Source of the DNA: JAWWPG01 sp038232255
GTDB taxonomy: Bacteria; Actinomycetota; Actinomycetes; Propionibacteriales; Nocardioidaceae
Assembly: GCA_038232255.1 (NCBI GenBank)
Contig: JBBSIF010000034.1
Coordinates: forward strand, 1-20,224
Length of the DNA: 20,224 bases
Direction of reading: 5' to 3'
The number at the start of each line of letters is the position of its first letter. Position 1 is the stretch's first letter. Below the pieces are notes generated by a model. It had not been told where the DNA came from. It was given only the letters and a program-made list of their open reading frames with translations, and did no database searches. Both the position numbers and the translations under genes were made by a program. Positions 14,422 through 20,224 of this stretch are shown here, in pieces.

Positions 14422-14827
14422 TCAGACCAAGGACGGCCATCGGCAGAGCCAGCCCGAGGCCGAGGGCGGCCGCTGAGGTGGCGTCCGGACGCCAGCCCAC
14501 CCGCGAGAGCGCCGTCCGTGTCTCCCGTTCGACCAGATAGCCGGCCACCATCGCGACGCCGAGAACGCCAAGCAGTCGAGCCGCAGCCGGGCTTCGCCCG
14601 GAAGCCAGTCGAGCCGTTGTCACAGCCTGAGTCGCGAGGATCACGACCGGCGCTGAAAGGCCGGTGCCGAGCAACCAGGAGTCCCTGGGGACGCGGTCAG
14701 CGCCGCCTTTCCAGCCGGCCAGTGCGATGTCGAAGGCGAGCCCGCGCCGCAGGGCCAGCACTTGACCCCAGACACCAGCCAGCAGCTGGGTGGCCGAGAT
14801 CGCCACCAGACGACGCCGTTGCCTCAC
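14366..14827 (-). CDS. small hypothetical integral membrane protein
   Basis: This encodes about 153 residues with four hydrophobic segments: LVAISATQLLAGVWGQVLAL, WLLGTGLSAPVVILATQAV, ARLLGVLGVAMVAGYLV and AAALGLGLALPMAVLGL. A charged loop (ALSRVGWRPD) precedes the last one. I do not recognise a family. The start is unclear: GTG at 14827 is the closest to the first membrane segment and GTG at 14893 is also in frame; the frame runs on upstream, but there it overlaps the terminator hairpin. The end overlaps the capsid-like remnant by about 55 bp, so the last 15-20 residues may be read-through past a junction. It lies downstream of the terminator of the sialidase-like gene, so it needs its own promoter, which I cannot place. 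Confidence 0.45.
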   Translation of the reverse strand: MRQRRRLVAISATQLLAGVWGQVLALRRGLAFDIALAGWKGGADRVPRDSWLLGTGLSAPVVILATQAVTTARLASGRSPAAARLLGVLGVAMVAGYLVERETRTALSRVGWRPDATSAAALGLGLALPMAVLGLSCPDESDQEGNVAACRQA

Positions 14828-14942
14828 AGCCTGCCCGCAGGCTCGCGGCAAGCCCGACGTCCCAGCGCTCGCGCTGTTCGGCTCGAGAGTCACGCTGGGC
14901 CTCGGGTCAGCTCGAAGTCTCACACGATCGGGCGGGCCACAA

Positions 14943-14983
14943 CCAAGCCGAGTCGCCGCCGTATGGCGGCTGACTCGGCTTGG
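14943..14983 (-). terminator. long hairpin terminator of the sialidase-like gene
   Basis: An 18-bp inverted repeat with a GTAT loop and a single bulged base starts 11 bp after the stop codon of the gene at 14995-16629. Its arms begin CCAAGCCGAGTC and end GACTCGGCTTGG. It lacks a U-tract, as many actinobacterial terminators do. It is nearly symmetric and could stop transcription from either side. Confidence 0.75.
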
Positions 14984-14994
14984 CGTGCGATGCG

Positions 14995-16629
14995 CTATCT
15001 GTGGTCGACGAACGGCTGCGGTACGCCGATTCGGCCGTCGCTCCACGTGAAGTAGCTCATCGCTCCTGACGACGCATTGTCGGTGTAGTCGCCGAAGTTC
15101 GGGGTGATCAGGCTGGACGTGTTGGTCCAGTTGGTGGAGCCGGTCGTGATCCTGAAGTCGTGGCCGCCCGTGGTCGGGGTCGCCCGGATCTCACCGAAGT
15201 AGTCGGTCTGGGCGGAGTCGGCCGGGTGGAGTCTCCGGTCGTACCACGACGTGGCGATGGAGCCGTCAGCCCGCACACTCACTGCCGGGAGGAAGTGCAG
15301 CGCGTACGAGTTGTCGTCGTCATTCACCTTGGTGATCGGGCCGTTGACGGCGAGGGTCATCGGCAGCGCCCGCATCCAGATGTCGCCGAGCGGGTGGACG
15401 CTGGCGTCGTTCCATACCACCACGACCTGCCCCAGCGGCGCATCCACCGCGATCCGTGGGAAGTCCTGTCCGGTTCCCCGGTTGAAGCCGGCGATGACGA
15501 CATTGTCAAGGGACTTGACGCCACCTTCGCCATGGGAGTTGCGCTGATCCTTGGAGACAACGCGCGGATGGTCCGGGCCGCCGACCTTCGGCGTGACGTC
15601 ACCGGCCTGCACGAGGGCGGCGTGGATGTACACGTAGGGGTCGCCGTTGAACTGGTTGGAGTCGATGTTGCGTTCCCAGGAGACGTAAGCGTCACCGTTG
15701 GGCGCCACCGAGACGTACGATCCCTGGTTCACCGTGTCGCGCTCTTCGGGCCACACCACGACCGGCTGCCTCCAGTCACCGGAGCTGAGACTTGTGGGAT
15801 CCGCCGGCACGCGTGCTCGAGCCAGCTCGATCTGCCCGGCGCCACTCTGGCCACCGACCCCGAAGAAGAATCGGGTGTACGACATCGCGAGCTGTCGGCT
15901 CGTCGGGTCGTAGCTGATGAACTCCTTGTCCAGGAATGCCAAGTTGGGCGAGGGGTTCCGGCTGCACACATCACCGCCATTGGCGGCTACCACGGGAAGC
16001 CCGAGCCTCGTGGTGCCATCTGTTCTCACCGTCAGCACCTCGACGGCGAGCTGCAGACGTGCGTGCTGTCCCCTTCCGCAGGTGACCGAGTTGGCCGGCA
16101 GATACAGGCTCCCAATGACAAAGTGGTGGCTGTCGATGCGGGCGATCGTTGGGTCGCCGAACCACTGCTGGTTGGGGTTGTCGTTGCGCAGGCCGACCAG
16201 ATCGGTGAAATGTCTTCCGTTGTCCGTCGAGACACCCACCCCGGTGAGCGAGGCCCGCCGGTCTGTGGACGGCGCCACAACGAAGCCCGTTGCATCGTTC
16301 CACGCCGACACCACAGTGTGGGTGGAAGCGGCAGCAGCGATCGCCGTCTCACTCTGCCCCGCGGCCAGATCCTTCTTCGGAGTGTTCGCATCCACATTGG
16401 TTCCGAAGGTCACCGGGCCGGTATGGGTTGGGGAGGCACCGACACCACCATCCGATGCCGGGCCGTTGAACCAGGCCTTTGCCCCGGACGACAACGTCTG
16501 CACATCGATCGCGCCCGGAGACGGACGGCCAGTCTCCGTCGCAGAGGAAGCGGACGGCACCACTCCGAGAGTCCCCGCAAGGGTCACCGCCAGGGCAGCC
16601 CCACCTACCAGTCCAGCTCGATTTCGCAT
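14995..16629 (-). CDS. secreted sialidase/BNR-type beta-propeller protein
   Basis: The protein has 544 residues. It begins with a clear Sec signal peptide (MRNRAGLVGGAALAVTLAG, likely cleaved after SASSA at residue 30). The mature part is rich in beta strands with repeated motifs of the sialidase/BNR propeller class: SETAIAAA, an Asp-box VSTDNGRHFTD, WFGDPTIARID, QGSYVSVAPNGDAYVSWERN, DFPRIAVDAPLGQVVVVWND and the closing YFTWSDGRIG. Some family members cleave sialic acids, but the Arg triad and nucleophile Tyr cannot be confirmed by eye, so no substrate is claimed. The ATG at 16629 has GGAAGG 7 bp upstream, which rules out the longer frame to 16737. It is a lone gene with a terminator behind it and an inverted repeat upstream. 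Confidence 0.8.
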   Translation of the reverse strand: MRNRAGLVGGAALAVTLAGTLGVVPSASSATETGRPSPGAIDVQTLSSGAKAWFNGPASDGGVGASPTHTGPVTFGTNVDANTPKKDLAAGQSETAIAAAASTHTVVSAWNDATGFVVAPSTDRRASLTGVGVSTDNGRHFTDLVGLRNDNPNQQWFGDPTIARIDSHHFVIGSLYLPANSVTCGRGQHARLQLAVEVLTVRTDGTTRLGLPVVAANGGDVCSRNPSPNLAFLDKEFISYDPTSRQLAMSYTRFFFGVGGQSGAGQIELARARVPADPTSLSSGDWRQPVVVWPEERDTVNQGSYVSVAPNGDAYVSWERNIDSNQFNGDPYVYIHAALVQAGDVTPKVGGPDHPRVVSKDQRNSHGEGGVKSLDNVVIAGFNRGTGQDFPRIAVDAPLGQVVVVWNDASVHPLGDIWMRALPMTLAVNGPITKVNDDDNSYALHFLPAVSVRADGSIATSWYDRRLHPADSAQTDYFGEIRATPTTGGHDFRITTGSTNWTNTSSLITPNFGDYTDNASSGAMSYFTWSDGRIGVPQPFVDHR

Positions 16630-16998
16630 AGAAAATCCTTCCAACAACGTGACCGACGGAAAGAGACGAACGACTAGGCACGTCCTACCACCACCAATGG
16701 CGGTATGCAACACCTCAACTGCCAGGAATCTACTCAACCGGAAGCAGGCCCGTCACGATGCGAGGTGACGGCTCGCATTGCGTAAAGTGAGTCGATCTCC
16801 TGCCCTACCGTCGGGACTGGTCGGATTTTCCTGTGCCGCTGTGTGGATTGAACAACTAATGAGGCGTGACTCTGACATGCGTTTGCGCGCCATTCTCGGG
16901 CGGACACCTCACGTTCAATCTGTTCGCCAGATCGAGAGGAGGGCGTCCCCTACCAAGCCGCGTCAGCACATGCCAGCGTGCACCCGGACCGGGTGACG
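16630..16998. other. intergenic region between the propeller and TauE genes
   Basis: I see no coding frame I would defend in these 369 bp. They hold the ribosome-binding site of the propeller gene (16637-16642), the interlocked inverted repeats at 16751-16778, and a less GC-rich stretch around 16835-16865. The promoter of the propeller gene should lie here. Confidence 0.5.
16751..16778. promoter_or_regulatory. interlocked inverted repeats upstream of the propeller gene
   Basis: A perfect 7-bp inverted repeat ATGCGAG-N7-CTCGCAT (16758-16778) is interleaved with CGTCAC-N8-GTGACG (16751-16770). Both lie about 120-150 bp upstream of the secreted protein's start. Two nested perfect dyads in so little space suggest a protein-binding site. 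The cognate regulator is not in the window. Confidence 0.4.
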
Positions 16999-18144
16999 CT
17001 ATGGCCGGCTGCCGCGCTGCTCGTCGGCGTATGTGCCCTTGGGGGTGTCGCCGGCCGTCGCGTCGTCCGGGGTGTCGATGGGTACGCCGCTGATGGCCCC
17101 CCTCGCGGCTCGGGCCGCCGTCTTGGCCGCCGGCGATCCGGCGGGTGCTTCGATCTCGGCGACGGTTGGACTGCCGAACATCGGGAGCCCGGCGTTGCGG
17201 CGAAGGAGACCCCAGATGAGCGGGAGCACGATGAGGATCCCGACGCCGATGAGCAAGATGGTGATCGGGTGGCTGGTCGCGCCGTTGTGGTAGCCCAGCG
17301 GCCACCAACCTGACTTGTCCAGCAGGGCGAGGCCCGAGACCGTGAGCACCACGACGATGCCACGTCGGATGGACGAAGAAGGCACCCGTGGCGCGATCTT
17401 CGAGCCCAGGATCGACCCCGGGACCGAGCCGATGATCAGCGGGATGAGGATGCCCCAGTCCAGGCCGTTCGCGATGATGTTGGCGACGGCCGCGGAGAAG
17501 ACGAGCGGAACCGCCTGCACAAGATCGGTCCCCACCAAGCGCACGGCAGAGAGGGTCGGGTAGAGCATCAGCAGCGCGATCATGATGACCGAGCCCGACC
17601 CGACGGACGTGATTCCGACGAGCAGACCACCGACCGCGCCGACGATGATGGTCGGGACGGGACGGACAACGGGCTCGCTGACCTTCGTGTTGGTGGTTCT
17701 GCCTACGCGGCGGAGCTGGATGTACAGCCGAGCGGCGTACGTGGAGGCGGCGAGCAGCAGCGCGAGCCCGATGAACCGTTTGAGCGTCGTGTCGATGTCG
17801 GTGTCCGGAGCGACCCAGCGCACCAGGAAGGGGCCGAGGAAGGCGAACGGCACCGAGCCCGTGATCAGGAACCCCGCGAGCCGGAGGTTGGGAGAGCCCT
17901 CACGCCAGTGCACGGCCGCCCCGGCCGACTTGTAGACAGCGGCCGCTGTCAGGTCGGCCGTGACCACCGAGGATGCGTCGCCGACACCGAGGAAGATCAA
18001 CGCGGGTGTCATCAGCGCGCCGCCGCCCATCCCGGTGATCCCGACCACCGTGCCGACGAGGAACGCGGCGATGACCGTCTTGAGCTCGGTCGTGTGCCCC
18101 CAGATCACGTTGTCGGCGACCAAGGTCGTAGCGGAGTGCAGCAT
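16999..18144 (-). CDS. TauE/SafE-family sulfite/sulfonate exporter-like membrane protein
   Basis: This 381-residue protein has about eight hydrophobic segments in two similar halves. Each half opens with a glycine-rich signature, AAFLVGTVVGITGMGGGALMTPALIF in the first and AVGGLLVGITSVGSGSVIMIALLM in the second. This internal repeat defines the TauE/SafE family, whose members export sulfite, sulfoacetate or other organic anions. The last 60 residues are a charged, Ala/Pro-rich tail (APAGSPAAKTAARAARG) outside the conserved part. I prefer the ATG at 18144 because GGAGGA stands just upstream; the frame extends to a GTG at 18189. An AT-rich palindromic region precedes it. The substrate is unknown and no sulfur genes are nearby. 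Confidence 0.88.
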   Translation of the reverse strand: MLHSATTLVADNVIWGHTTELKTVIAAFLVGTVVGITGMGGGALMTPALIFLGVGDASSVVTADLTAAAVYKSAGAAVHWREGSPNLRLAGFLITGSVPFAFLGPFLVRWVAPDTDIDTTLKRFIGLALLLAASTYAARLYIQLRRVGRTTNTKVSEPVVRPVPTIIVGAVGGLLVGITSVGSGSVIMIALLMLYPTLSAVRLVGTDLVQAVPLVFSAAVANIIANGLDWGILIPLIIGSVPGSILGSKIAPRVPSSSIRRGIVVVLTVSGLALLDKSGWWPLGYHNGATSHPITILLIGVGILIVLPLIWGLLRRNAGLPMFGSPTVAEIEAPAGSPAAKTAARAARGAISGVPIDTPDDATAGDTPKGTYADEQRGSRP

Positions 18145-18206
18145 GCGGTCCTCCGGGTAGTCAGGGACGAAGCCCTCGCTGGTCAGCATCCACGAGGCTT
18201 GTGCTG

Positions 18207-18228
18207 ATTGTAGTCTATAACTATTAAT
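18207..18228 (-). promoter_or_regulatory. AT-rich palindrome and probable promoter region of the TauE gene
   Basis: ATTGTAGT-CTATA-ACTATTAAT is an imperfect inverted repeat with a perfect TAGT/ACTA core. It lies about 65-85 bp upstream of the preferred TauE start. The surrounding 18205-18240 is far more AT-rich than anything nearby. On the minus strand it reads TTGATG followed by AT-rich DNA containing TATAGACT, so promoter elements and an operator probably overlap here. The regulator is not identified. Confidence 0.5.
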
Positions 18229-18340
18229 TCCATCAACTTAGACAAATCGTCCCGGGAGGCCCTTCGTGCTGGGTTGGTTCGGGGCAAGGTCAGCCGCTCC
18301 TACTGCACCGGCTGCCCGACTCCGCGGCCGTTCCTCGAAC

Positions 18341-18730
18341 GCCTCGGACTGTCGACAGCATCTCTCAAGACATCGGCGACAATGCATGTCACGTGATGCT
18401 CGGGCATGTCGAAGGCCCGCCTGGTTCTGACCGCCCCGTTCGTTGACCACCGGAGCCCCGCCGAAGTGGCTGCCCGTTACGGGGTGCACCGCGGCTGGGT
18501 CTATCGGCTCAAGGCCCGCTACGAGGCCGAGCGGGAGGCAGCGTTCGAGCGGCGGTCGCGGCGGCCGAAGACGTCACCAACCGCGATCGACACCGCGACG
18601 GTCAACCTCATCGTCGAGTTGCGGCGCGAACTCCGCGAGGCGCGCCTGGACGCCGGTCCGGACACCACCTGCTGGCACCTGAACGAGCATCACCAGGTCA
18701 CCGTGTCGGTGTCTTGAGACATGAGATGTG
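18341..18730 (+). mobile_element. IS481-family element relic abutting tRNA-Lys
   Basis: A left-end-like sequence (CATCTCTCAAGACATC, 18359-18374) precedes a truncated transposase frame. An inverted partner (TGTCTTGAGACAT, 18710-18722) follows it, 8 bp short of the tRNA-Lys 3' end. With only 350-390 bp between the ends, most of the roughly 1-kb element has been lost from the middle. It cannot move on its own. Exact ends are uncertain and I see no target-site duplication. Confidence 0.6.
18406..18717 (+). pseudogene. truncated IS481-family transposase (N-terminus only)
   Basis: This frame encodes 103 residues beginning MSKARLVLTAPFVDHRSPAEVAARYGVHRGWVYRLKARY, the helix-turn-helix start of IS481 transposases. 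It continues RRPKTSPTAIDTATV, LIVELRRELREARLDAGPDTTCWHL and EHHQVTVSVS. In intact members this is followed by a second HTH portion and the DDE catalytic core of more than 200 residues. Here the frame ends at once in TGA, inside the terminal-repeat-like sequence. The catalytic residues are therefore absent and the protein, if made, could at most bind DNA. Confidence 0.85.
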
Positions 18731-18803
18731 TGGGCCCCGTGGGACTCGAACCCACAACCCGCGGATTAAAAGTCCGCTGCTCTGCCAGTTGAGCTAGGGG
18801 CCC
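18731..18803 (-). tRNA. tRNA-Lys(TTT)
   Basis: The minus strand folds as a complete cloverleaf of 73 nt. The acceptor stem is GGGCCCC/GGGGCCC with discriminator A, the D arm starts TAGCTCAACTGGCAGAG, and the anticodon stem GCGGA/TCCGC encloses loop CTTTTAA (anticodon TTT). The T arm contains GGTTCGAGTCC. The CCA end is not encoded. Its 3' half is duplicated at 12573-12611, and an IS481-like end sits 8 bp beyond its 3' end. Confidence 0.97.
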
Positions 18804-19021
18804 GGGGCCCGGGACGAGCGGAATTGGCGGTGGAGAACCGCTGACGCCCGCGGTCACGTCTGTTCGCACGTGGACGTGGCCGGGTTCGAGTCTAGAGTGG
18901 CACGACGTTGGCCCTGCGGCCACTCGGTCGAACGGACATCGAGGCGCCACGCCGAGCCTCCGGCATGAGCGAGGCGCAGTGGTTCCGGTAAGGGAGCGGG
19001 TTGACCTGGCAGATCTGCGTT

Positions 19022-19702
19022 CTAGGCCGCGCGGGGATGATGCTGCTGTTGCTCGGCTTCATCGCGCCAGACCTGCAGTGCCCAGGCGTTGTCGGCCAGG
19101 GCTGCCAGCAGCACGACCGCGGTCTGGTTGTGGACGCCCCGGGCCGGAAGGCGCTGGCCGTGGAAGGCGCCTTCGAGCTCCGCGTTGAGACTCTCGGTGT
19201 CCTGGCGCATCCATACAGGCGACGGTGATCGGGACTGGATGCCGGAGCCACACGTAGGTACTCGGTGCGGTTGTACCCGATCTTCGTGTCAGCATCCGTC
19301 GTGAGCAGGGGCTCCCATCACTCGTGGTCAGGCTGTCCAGGGCAGGGCAGGGAGTAGCGGCCGTAGGACTGGTGCCTGACCGTTTCGTCCTTATGTCGGG
19401 TCGAGTCGCGTTTGGTCTGATGCCGTGTCAGTTCGCGGTACTCGCTGCCCCGTCGACATTGATGGACTGCTCGAAGATGGTGCCGGCCGCAGCCCACAGC
19501 TGGTGGCCACCACACTGGGCCTCGCGCTTGACGCGACGTGGACTCCAGGGCAGTGGTTGGGCGGCGTAGCCGTGGTCGTCGATGAGGATGCCGCCCTTCC
19601 GGGCGGTTCGACGTCGGGCGGGCGACCCCGCATCCGATGACCGTCTGGATCAGGTTGAGGTGGGTGCCGCGGCAGGCGCCGTCGGCGGTGAACCATGGAT
19701 GC
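19022..19702 (-). pseudogene. heavily frameshifted transposase relic
   Basis: Pieces of one protein appear in successive frames on the minus strand: ADGACRGTHLNLIQTVIGCG (about 19690-19630), then ILIDDHGYAAQPLPWSPRRVKRE, TIFEQSINVDGAAS, EYRELTRHQTKR, TKIGYNRTEYLRVAPASSPDHRRLYG, and finally MRQDTESLNAELEGAFHG running to the stop at 19022. The order RTEYLRxAPxxxPDxxRLYGxRxDxESLN is the C-terminal pattern of a transposase-like family common in actinobacteria. At least four frame changes separate the pieces, so it is not functional. I cannot name the IS family with confidence. Confidence 0.6.
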
Positions 19703-19761
19703 CTCCAGTTCTCCGCGCGAGGTCAAGCGCCAGCCTTGTGAACACACGCCCCTCCCCGCCC

Positions 19762-19951
19762 GGCACTGTTGCATTGAGCGATCCCGCGAACCGCTCGCCG
19801 CAAGTCTTGCGGTCCAGCGGCGCTGAGCTTCGCCCAGGGCCTCCCCATATGTCGACTTCGACGGTAAGGGCCCCTTCGAGACTCGTCGCGAGGCAGGCTG
19901 CAGGAAGATTTGCTGTGCCAGCCCCCCGCGTTGGGTCAATGCAACAGTGCC
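19762..19951. mobile_element. 190-bp segment bounded by IS6-like inverted repeats (MITE-like)
   Basis: GGCACTGTTGCATTGA (19762-19777) and its exact complement TCAATGCAACAGTGCC (19936-19951) form perfect 16-bp terminal repeats facing each other; one further match after a mismatch extends them to 17 of 18. IS6-family elements such as IS26 end in GGCACTGTTGCA, so the ends resemble that family. The 158-bp interior encodes no recognisable transposase. The 8 bp on either side (CCCCGCCC, GTAACAGC) do not match, so there is no preserved target duplication. It may be a non-autonomous element or the scar of an internal deletion. Confidence 0.6.
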
Positions 19952-19994
19952 GTAACAGCTGGTTTGCGAGCCTCGGATGGCCAAACCTGTCCCC

Positions 19995-20012
19995 GCAATC
20001 GGGAACGATTGC
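19995..20012. promoter_or_regulatory. GCAATCG-GGAA-CGATTGC dyad upstream of the lipoprotein gene
   Basis: A perfect 7-bp inverted repeat with a 4-nt loop lies 62 bp before the lipoprotein start. It also contains GGGAAC (20001-20006), with GTT at 20026-20028, which loosely recalls ECF sigma-factor promoters, but the 19-nt gap is one base longer than I would expect. It may be an operator, a small hairpin or chance. Confidence 0.3.
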
Positions 20013-20073
20013 CGTGCTCGACAGTGTTTCCCCTGCAGGGAGCCGTTCGTGCTGCCGATGACACGGATCCAAT

Positions 20074-20224
20074 ATGTCCTGGTATCGAACCGCGGCGGGT
20101 CGCCGACTTGCACCGTGGCTGGCCGTCTTGGCGCTGGTGCTCGTGGCTGGATGCACGGCTGCTAGCTCGACGTCCTCGACATCCGCGCCCGCGTCCGCCG
20201 CGAACGCGCTCGACTTCACCGGCA
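20074..20224 (+). CDS. lipoprotein, N-terminus only (cut by window edge)
   Basis: The ATG at 20074 opens a frame of 50 codons that continues past the window. It starts MSWYRTAAGRRLAPWLAVLALVLVAGC, a basic n-region, a hydrophobic core and a clear lipobox LVAGC, so a lipid-anchored extracytoplasmic protein is predicted. After the Cys comes a Ser/Ala/Thr linker (TAASSTSSTSAPASAA) and then NALDFTG. That last string is where actinobacterial redoxin/thioredoxin-fold lipoproteins often begin their folded domain, but too little is visible to claim it. No strong ribosome-binding site is seen. Confidence 0.65.
   Translation, partial: MSWYRTAAGRRLAPWLAVLALVLVAGCTAASSTSSTSAPASAANALDFTG

Larger units (their letters stand above)
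19703..20073. other. gene-free stretch with inverted-repeat element
   Basis: No convincing gene is visible on either strand. The stretch holds the 190-bp inverted-repeat-bounded segment (19762-19951), a GGTTTG/CAAACC dyad near 19960-19986 and a perfect dyad at 19995-20012. The last of these lies within reach of the lipoprotein gene that starts at 20074. Confidence 0.5.

Noticed and set aside
15160..16677. 505-codon plus-strand frame opposite the secreted propeller gene
   Set aside because: The opposite strand has a signal peptide, ribosome-binding site, Asp-box and terminator. This frame has none of these and reads as shadow sequence.
1..20224. CRISPR array, rRNA genes, riboswitch
   Set aside because: I saw no regularly spaced repeats, no rRNA-like sequence and no recognisable riboswitch core on either strand.

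Overview
The window looks like the chromosome of a high-GC actinomycete. Nearly every reading frame is GC-rich at third codon positions, GTG starts and 4-8 bp gene overlaps are common, and an IclR regulator, a 552-residue metallophosphoesterase of the TIGR03767 type, an IS481 relic and lipoprotein/TauE genes all fit that group. I cannot fix the genus; a Nocardioidaceae-like organism is only a guess.

Left flank (1-3070). This part is partly decayed. It holds the C-terminal scrap of a LysR-like regulator (minus strand), a small DUF6328-like membrane protein (minus strand), and a serine hydrolase of the beta-lactamase/NylB type that has lost its N-terminus and its middle. The hydrolase remnant still overlaps, by ATGA, an intact metallophosphoesterase.

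Centre (3099-10933). This is the main content: an IclR regulator followed by seven tightly packed genes that together read as a complete gamma-butyrobetaine/crotonobetaine/L-carnitine degradation route. Upper arm: ADP-forming acyl-CoA ligase (substrate activation), CaiA-like acyl-CoA dehydrogenase, and CaiD, the clearest orthologue. Lower arm: L-carnitine dehydrogenase, a BKACE (DUF849) beta-keto-acid cleavage enzyme, and two tandem hotdog thioesterases. Proposed flow: gamma-butyrobetaine to its CoA ester, to crotonobetainyl-CoA, to carnitinyl-CoA, to carnitine (first thioesterase step), to 3-dehydrocarnitine, to betainyl-CoA plus acetoacetate, to glycine betaine (second thioesterase step). 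Nothing in the window encodes a transporter, a CaiB CoA-transferase or a CaiC AMP-forming ligase. The 137-bp gap before the first catabolic gene carries GTTCG/CGAAC inverted repeats suited to an IclR operator.

A FUSC-like membrane protein (11089-12360) follows, possibly read from a leaderless promoter.

Accessory region (about 12553-18803). An intact tRNA-Lys(TTT) at 18731-18803 and a 39-nt perfect copy of its 3' half at 12573-12611 bracket about 6 kb. Inside are a truncated serine recombinase preceded by a small overlapping gene, a frameshifted phage-capsid-like gene, a small membrane protein, a secreted sialidase-like beta-propeller, a TauE/SafE exporter behind an unusually AT-rich palindromic control region, and an IS481 relic. 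IS481-type terminal sequence abuts both tRNA copies. The region may therefore be an integrated element with att repeats or an IS-mediated segmental duplication.

Right flank (18804-20224). Here lie a heavily frameshifted transposase relic, a 190-bp segment bounded by inverted repeats resembling IS6-family ends, and the start of a lipoprotein gene cut by the window edge.
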